From Lactobacillus jensenii DSM 20557 (lineage in GTDB: Bacteria; Bacillota; Bacilli; Lactobacillales; Lactobacillaceae), in contig NZ_AYYU01000003.1 in the NCBI RefSeq assembly GCF_001436455.1, positions 40,472 through 104,471 on the forward strand: a stretch of 64,000 nt of DNA, given 5' to 3'. Below, in pieces: positions 59,413 to 64,000 of this stretch. Position 1 is the stretch's first letter. Each line of letters begins with the position of its first letter. The notes under the pieces are model-generated. The model saw nothing but the letters and a program-made list of their open reading frames with translations. It was not told where the DNA came from and ran no database searches. The position numbers and the translations under genes are program-made.

Positions 59413-61209
59413 ATGCTTTGGAAATTATCATTTAATGGAATAAAATCACGCTTCAAGGATTACCTGGTTTTGTTTTTAGGACTAGTAATTTCAAGTACTG
59501 TTTTTTACTTGTTTTTATCTTTAATCATGAATCCCGTATTTTTGAAAAGTAACATGCCGGTAACTTTGAGTATGACCCAATTTATTTTTGGTTTTGGTGC
59601 TGTGTTGTTAGGGATTATTACTTTAGCGTATGTCAACTTCGCTAATCGATTTTTATTGAGTATGCGAAAAAAAGATTATGGAACATATCTAATGTTGGGG
59701 GCAAAATCACGAAAAATCGGTAATTTAATCTTTACGGAGACCTTAATTACGGGTGCAATTTCTACTTTAGCTGGAATTGTTTTAGGGATTTTTGCTAGTC
59801 AAGGTGTAACAGTTCTTTTGATGAAGATGGTTAAAATAAAGCTAAAATCATTTTCTCCAGTTGTACCAACTGCGATTTTATTAACGTTTGCCTTTTACTT
59901 ACTAGTATTCTTTTTTGCGGCACTTTTTAATCGAATTAAGTTGGTGAGAACACCAGTAATTAAGTTGCTAAGGGAAGAACAATCACCAGTAAATGTTAGT
60001 CATAAAAAGTTTTTAAGAGTAATTTTTGGTTTATTGGGAATTGGTCTTTTAGCTACTGGTTACATTATCTTGTTTAAACAAAGCCTTGATGTAAAACTGA
60101 TTGTAACTTCTTTATTTACGATTTCTTTTGGCTCATATTTCTTGTTTAAAGCAAGTTTGGGTTTACTAATTGACTTATTACGTCGCTACCACAAATTAGA
60201 GTACAAGAATTTACGTGCCTTTACTTTGGGGCAGTTAAAGTTTAGACTCGAAGAATATACACAAATTCTTTCTGTTATTTCAATTTTCTTTGCCCTAGCT
60301 TTAGGAGCAATTACAGTTGGCTTGCGTTTTGAAAGTTATAAGAGTACTTACTCTGCTACTGTTTATTATGATGCTGCAATTTTAAAGAAAACACCTAAAA
60401 CAGAAGCACTGTTAAAGCAAATATCTGGAAAACGAGAATTTAATTATAACTACAAGATAGGTAAACACTACGTTTACTTTGAAAAAGCGGAGTTTGAAAA
60501 GCAGCCTTTTATTAATAAAGTCTATGACACTAAGAAAATATCCAGTCAAAGTGAAGCAGTTACTAATTTAAAGACTGTTAAGCTGACTGCCAAAAAATCC
60601 GATGTTGAGCAAATGAATTATTTGTTGCAGTCACTTATTGGAATTAATAAAGAAATAAAATTTGTATCAGCAAGTAATTATCAAAAAGTAGCAGGAACTG
60701 TTAAACAATTAACTTTGATTAAGACCAAAAATATGGTAGCAAATTATGAAAAATTGCTCGAAGTTATCAAAATTCAAAATCCTTATCCAGATGAATTACC
60801 ACCGTTAACTCCAATGGCTTATCAAATGGTTACTGGCTTAGTATCAGGCTTTGAATTTATGGGATTCTTCCTGGGCTTTGCTTTCTTAGCAATGCTTGCC
60901 TCGACTTTAATGTTTAAAGTTTTAACCGGTGCTGAAAAAGATCGTATCAGATATCAAATGATTGGAAAAATCGGCTTTAGAACTAAGCAAATTAAACGTG
61001 CAATTAGACATGAAGTAGGAGCATTATTCTTCTTACCAGCTATTTTAGGTATTTGTCATGTTTTAGTAGGATTACAACTGTTTAAAAAGATTGTTATTAG
61101 TCCGTACCAAGATTTCTGGATACCATTACTTATTTTCTTGGTTTTGTATTCAATTTATTATCTAGTTACTGTTAAACTTTATCAAGGAATTGTATTGAAG
61201 AAGCTTTAG
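59413..61209 (+). CDS. ABC transporter permease, BceB-like (FtsX family)
   Basis: Membrane protein of 598 residues. It has about 10 transmembrane segments with the large extracellular domain between helices 7 and 8 (about 310-470), as in BceB. That domain is about 160 residues, somewhat shorter than typical (around 200). Bce systems free lipid-linked wall precursors from bacitracin, nisin or other peptides. Short repeats of FtsX folds lie at each end (FANRFLLSMRKKDYGTYLMLG and LMFKVLTGAEKDRIRYQMIG). Substrate unknown. Confidence 0.9.
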   Translation: MLWKLSFNGIKSRFKDYLVLFLGLVISSTVFYLFLSLIMNPVFLKSNMPVTLSMTQFIFGFGAVLLGIITLAYVNFANRFLLSMRKKDYGTYLMLGAKSRKIGNLIFTETLITGAISTLAGIVLGIFASQGVTVLLMKMVKIKLKSFSPVVPTAILLTFAFYLLVFFFAALFNRIKLVRTPVIKLLREEQSPVNVSHKKFLRVIFGLLGIGLLATGYIILFKQSLDVKLIVTSLFTISFGSYFLFKASLGLLIDLLRRYHKLEYKNLRAFTLGQLKFRLEEYTQILSVISIFFALALGAITVGLRFESYKSTYSATVYYDAAILKKTPKTEALLKQISGKREFNYNYKIGKHYVYFEKAEFEKQPFINKVYDTKKISSQSEAVTNLKTVKLTAKKSDVEQMNYLLQSLIGINKEIKFVSASNYQKVAGTVKQLTLIKTKNMVANYEKLLEVIKIQNPYPDELPPLTPMAYQMVTGLVSGFEFMGFFLGFAFLAMLASTLMFKVLTGAEKDRIRYQMIGKIGFRTKQIKRAIRHEVGALFFLPAILGICHVLVGLQLFKKIVISPYQDFWIPLLIFLVLYSIYYLVTVKLYQGIVLKKL

Positions 61210-61264
61210 TAATGTAGCTTTATTTGATATTCTAGTTAAAGAATTCAATTAAAGGAGATAACTT

Positions 61265-61711
61265 ATGATTAGGGATGAATATTCACTTGTTTTAGTTAAG
61301 CCAGATGGTGTAAAAGCCGGTCATATTGGTGATATTATTACCAGAATTGAAAATCGCGGTTATAAAATTGAAGCATTAAAAGTAATTAATGCAACTGAAA
61401 AGCAACTTAATGAACATTATGTTGATAGTGTTGGTAAGCCATACTTTCCTCACTTGTTAAATTATATGACCTCTGGTTCAATGATTGGAATGATTGTTTC
61501 AGGTACACATGTAATTGATGTATTACATAAAATGGCAGGTGCCACTAACCCATCTAATGCAGAAATGGGTACAATTCGCGGTGATTTTGGTAGAGAATGG
61601 CCAGATGACAATATTCGAAATGTGATTCATACTTCTGATAGTCAAGAAAGTGCTGAGCGTGAAGCAAAAGTTTGGTTCCCTGACTTTGATTTTTCAAAAA
61701 TTGGAAACTAA
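61265..61711 (+). CDS. ndk: Nucleoside diphosphate kinase
   Basis: Ndk family, 148 residues. It transfers phosphate between nucleoside triphosphates and diphosphates. It has LVLVKPDGV (7-15) and the active site NVIHTSDS with His122. Active-site surroundings (RGDFGREWPDDNIRNVIH) are slightly atypical, with RG and N in place of GTIRGDFA and SCN of canonical enzymes, but key residues remain. Many lactobacilli lack ndk, so it is mildly notable. AAAGGAGA lies before the ATG; its own terminator follows. Confidence 0.92.
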   Translation: MIRDEYSLVLVKPDGVKAGHIGDIITRIENRGYKIEALKVINATEKQLNEHYVDSVGKPYFPHLLNYMTSGSMIGMIVSGTHVIDVLHKMAGATNPSNAEMGTIRGDFGREWPDDNIRNVIHTSDSQESAEREAKVWFPDFDFSKIGN

Positions 61712-61715
61712 TAAT

Positions 61716-61762
61716 TAAAAACAGGACTCTCATAATAATTAAGTGAGAGCCCTGTTTTTTTA
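61716..61762. terminator. Bidirectional terminator
   Basis: AACAGGACTCTCA pairs with TGAGAGCCCTGTT with one mismatch around an 11-base loop, flanked by A- and T-runs. Confidence 0.85.
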
Positions 61763-62410
61763 TAGTGTAAGTTGATTATAACTAGTAATTTTGGTATCAG
61801 AATCAGTTAATTCCATCATAGTAATAGATGAGTTTCGTGGACCAGTTTTAATATCAAATTTTCCATTGCCATATTTTGCAACAAGAGATCTAATGGTAAA
61901 GCCATGTGTAACTAGCAAAATATTTTCATAACCATCTAATTGGCGGATTAAGTTTAAACCTTGTTCCAATCGAGCCCAGTATTCTTGGGCATTTTCTGCA
62001 TCATGGTATGGATCAGACTTTTTCATTAAATCTTTTATTTCATCAATTGAATAGTTATCAAGTAAATCTTGTAAATTTCGCAATCCTACAGGTCCTGCAA
62101 TCATACGCCAAGCCATGTCAGAATCCATTCCTTCAAAGTAACCATAAAATTGTTCCCTAAAGAATTTACTAGTTAGATGCTGTAACTGATTATGGTTAAT
62201 ATTTTCTTTCATAATTATTTCGCAAGTATCACTTGCTCTCTTTGTATCACTAGATAAGGCTAAATCAAAAGGAATATTTTTGAGGACTTGGGCAACTTTT
62301 TTGGCCCCTTCAATTCCTTCATTAGTTAATGGGGTATCGCACCAACCTTGCATTTTATTGTAGTGATTAATATGTGTTCGACCGTGACGGATAATGTAAA
62401 CTTTTTTCAT
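61760..62410 (-). CDS. Histidine phosphatase family protein
   Basis: Protein of 216 residues with IIRHGRTHINHYNKMQGWCD (catalytic His in RHGRT near residue 9) and LVTHGFTIR (second His). It is of the phosphoglycerate mutase-like branch with a larger insert than its paralogue at 12141. Likely a general phosphatase; the substrate is unknown. AAAGAGG precedes the ATG. The metalloprotease gene lies upstream by 17 bases on the same strand, so they may form an operon. Confidence 0.87.
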   Translation of the reverse strand: MKKVYIIRHGRTHINHYNKMQGWCDTPLTNEGIEGAKKVAQVLKNIPFDLALSSDTKRASDTCEIIMKENINHNQLQHLTSKFFREQFYGYFEGMDSDMAWRMIAGPVGLRNLQDLLDNYSIDEIKDLMKKSDPYHDAENAQEYWARLEQGLNLIRQLDGYENILLVTHGFTIRSLVAKYGNGKFDIKTGPRNSSITMMELTDSDTKITSYNQLTL

Positions 62411-62427
62411 AGTATGCCTCTTTTTCT

Positions 62428-63102
62428 TTATGCTGCGTTATTTGAACTAGATGAAGATTGATTATTTTCTTCATATAGCTGTTTTACGTTACTGATATCT
62501 TTAGGTTGGATTGTATAGTAAGAACCTTCAGGATACATTACACTAACTTCTTTAGTGTGACTTAAACCAATTGCATGACCTAATTCATGTTCAACTGTAT
62601 TGGTAATTCTTTGATTATCATAACCAAACCATTGATTTAGTAAATAATATTCATTAAGTTTAACAACTGCTTTCAGTAAGTGATGTGATATTGGATTATA
62701 AGAAGTGCTAGTTAATCCAGCTGCATTAGTTGAATCATCATTCATTGCTTTTATTATGATATTAGCATTCTTTTTAGAATTAACAATCTTGAAGGTAAAT
62801 GCTCCTGTATTATTCCAGCTATTAATGGCATTCATTGTTGCATTATATAAAACTTGATTATCCAACTCGATATAAACAGTAGCGCTATTACTTGTCCAAG
62901 TATAATTACCGGTTGAGTCATGATCGTCACTAGCACTTGACTTACTATTTGGGGAGACTAGTTGAGATACTTTAGTCTGTAAAAATGCTACTGAGTCCTT
63001 AGCTGCAGTTTGGATAGAAGAATCGCTTTGATATAGATGAATAGCAAATGCAATTATGCCAATCCAAATACCCAACTTCAATAATTTATTGATAATTTTC
63101 AT
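62428..63102 (-). CDS. Matrixin-like (M10A) zinc metalloprotease, secreted or membrane-anchored
   Basis: Protein of 224 residues starting at the ATG at 63102 after GAGGGA. A hydrophobic helix at about 9-25 is a signal or anchor. After a Ser/Asp linker comes a metzincin domain with the zinc motif HELGHAIGLSH (172-182) and the Met-turn VMYPEG (Met189). The tail is Ser/Asn-rich. It resembles small bacterial matrixins, which may process surface proteins or peptides. The physiological substrate is unknown, and no pro-peptide cysteine switch is visible. Confidence 0.88.
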   Translation of the reverse strand: MKIINKLLKLGIWIGIIAFAIHLYQSDSSIQTAAKDSVAFLQTKVSQLVSPNSKSSASDDHDSTGNYTWTSNSATVYIELDNQVLYNATMNAINSWNNTGAFTFKIVNSKKNANIIIKAMNDDSTNAAGLTSTSYNPISHHLLKAVVKLNEYYLLNQWFGYDNQRITNTVEHELGHAIGLSHTKEVSVMYPEGSYYTIQPKDISNVKQLYEENNQSSSSSNNAA

Positions 63103-63239
63103 TTTTATTCCCTCATTAATACAATAATCCATTTTTAGCTAAAAATATATCTGGAAGTTTTGAAAAAGATGTGAATAAATTACCAAAGCTTATTAAAGAA
63201 AGTCTAAAGTGCGACAAATTATAACTTAAGGCCGAGATA

Positions 63240-63248
63240 TGCTACAAT
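63240..63248 (+). promoter_or_regulatory. Extended -10 promoter of helD
   Basis: TGCTACAAT (TGn plus TACAAT) lies 35 bases before the start; no strong -35 is seen. Confidence 0.5.
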
Positions 63249-63282
63249 AGTATGCAAGATTTTTAGAAAGGGTGGGAAGCTT

Positions 63283-64000
63283 TTGAGTAATTTTGAAAAT
63301 GAAAAAAGATATGAACAGGCCCACTTAGACGAAGTTTTAGATTTAATAAAGAAAAAAGAAGCTAAATTGACGGGTTCAATCAAATCGGCTGAAAAAGAAG
63401 CTCGTAATTTGAATGCTCATTTTTTTGATGATTTAAAATTAGATTATGATGGCTATTCAACTTCGATGGATACAGCTTTATCAATTCATCAACAACAACA
63501 GATGTTAGCTGAAAGGCAAAATGCATGGCAACATTCAAGCAAACAATTATCCACTCTTAAAAGACTAGAAAAAAAGCCTTATTTTGCAAGAGTTGATTTT
63601 GAAGAAGTAGGCGAAAAGCCAGAAACTATTTATATTGGCTTGGGCTCATTTGCAGATCGAGATGATCATTTTTTGATTTATGATTGGCGAGCTCCAATTT
63701 CTTCAATATATTATGATGGTAAGTTGGGTAAAGTAACTTATCACGCACCTAATGGTGAGCAAGAAGTCAATATGACTAAAAAACGTCAATTTATGATTGA
63801 AGATGGTCAAATTGAAAATATGTTTGATACTAATGAATCAATTGGTGATCAAATGCTGCTAGAAGTGTTGGGTGAGAAATCATCAACACAGATGAAGTCA
63901 ATTGTTACGACGATTCAAAAAGAACAAAACAAAATAATTCGTAATACTAATGCAGATTTACTTTTTGTTCAAGGTGCTGCTGGTAGTGGTAAGACTAGTG
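63283..64000 (+). CDS. helD: HelD-type superfamily I helicase, N-terminal part
   Basis: The gene runs off the right edge; the frame stays open for 239 codons. TTG start with AAGGGTGGG upstream. The N-terminal coiled region (EQAHLDEVLDLIKKKEAKL) and the segment IYIGLGSFADRDDHFLIYDW then RAPISSIYY are typical of Firmicutes HelD. The visible end is Walker A GAAGSGKTS. HelD binds RNA polymerase and uses ATP to release stalled polymerase from DNA. The window ends before the helicase motifs beyond motif I. Confidence 0.88.
   Translation, partial: MSNFENEKRYEQAHLDEVLDLIKKKEAKLTGSIKSAEKEARNLNAHFFDDLKLDYDGYSTSMDTALSIHQQQQMLAERQNAWQHSSKQLSTLKRLEKKPYFARVDFEEVGEKPETIYIGLGSFADRDDHFLIYDWRAPISSIYYDGKLGKVTYHAPNGEQEVNMTKKRQFMIEDGQIENMFDTNESIGDQMLLEVLGEKSSTQMKSIVTTIQKEQNKIIRNTNADLLFVQGAAGSGKTS

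Noticed and set aside
1..64000. tRNA, rRNA, insertion sequences, prophage, defence systems and known riboswitches
   Set aside because: Reading both strands I saw no tRNA-like cloverleaf, rRNA segment, transposase, integrase, restriction or toxin-antitoxin gene, or recognisable riboswitch core. A tRNAscan and Rfam search would be decisive.

Overview
The window is chromosomal DNA from a low-GC Gram-positive lactic acid bacterium, most likely the Lactobacillus gasseri/johnsonii group. I infer this from the AT-rich composition, the GAGG-type ribosome binding sites, lactobacillar proteins (PepN, PepD, PepF, a cinnamoyl-esterase homologue, tandem NADH:flavin reductases, LctP permeases) and a lysine-type MurE. 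There are about 62 genes, tightly packed. No intergenic gap exceeds 300 bases. I see no rRNA, tRNA, insertion sequence, prophage or CRISPR array.

Layout. 1-5.7 kb: the end of a fumarate-reductase-like flavoprotein, then a ydiB-ydiN-aroD-like operon (quinate/shikimate dehydrogenase, MFS carrier, type I dehydroquinase) flanked by two very similar LysR regulators. 5.9-12.7 kb: L,D-transpeptidase, PepN, a hypothetical protein, YaaA, a cinnamoyl-esterase homologue and a phosphatase. 12.8-20.2 kb: a cre-controlled FAD-linked oxidase, a TetR-ABC efflux operon with paired operators, PepD, another TetR, and two tandem flavin reductases. 20.3-29.4 kb: MupG-like protein, tyrosine phosphatase, ApbE, CvpA, then the chromosome-segregation operon rsmG-noc-parA-parB-DUF951-ychF-DUF1129. 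29.4-37.4 kb: a candidate small RNA, a heterodimeric ABC exporter, a two-component system, and MurE with an Asp/Glu racemase. 37.5-43.6 kb: the fruRKA operon, a HAD phosphatase and a metal ABC transporter lacking its binding protein. 43.7-46.9 kb: two L-lactate permeases. 47-55.8 kb: PepF, an LCP protein, a multicopper oxidase with a cop-box-like operator, and several small or membrane proteins. 55.9-64 kb: an SH3-NlpC/P60 wall hydrolase with a WalR-box match, HflX, a BceAB-like transporter, Ndk, a second phosphatase, a matrixin-type metalloprotease and the start of helD.

How the genes fit together. Three themes recur. The first is uptake and conversion of plant-derived acids: quinate/shikimate genes, with an esterase that could release such acids from esters such as chlorogenate. 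The second is lactate and redox metabolism under carbon catabolite control, with cre-like sites at the FAD oxidase, lactate permease and ydiB promoters, plus flavin reductases and ApbE. The third is the cell envelope: MurE with a racemase that could supply D-Asp, L,D-transpeptidase, LCP protein, NlpC/P60 hydrolase and peptide-antibiotic exporters. Nothing here is a wholly unknown system. The most testable new points are the dual-LysR quinate module, the cop-box at the multicopper oxidase, the WalR box, the 29.4 kb RNA candidate with the adjacent GC-rich palindrome, and terminators that encode the ends of proteins.
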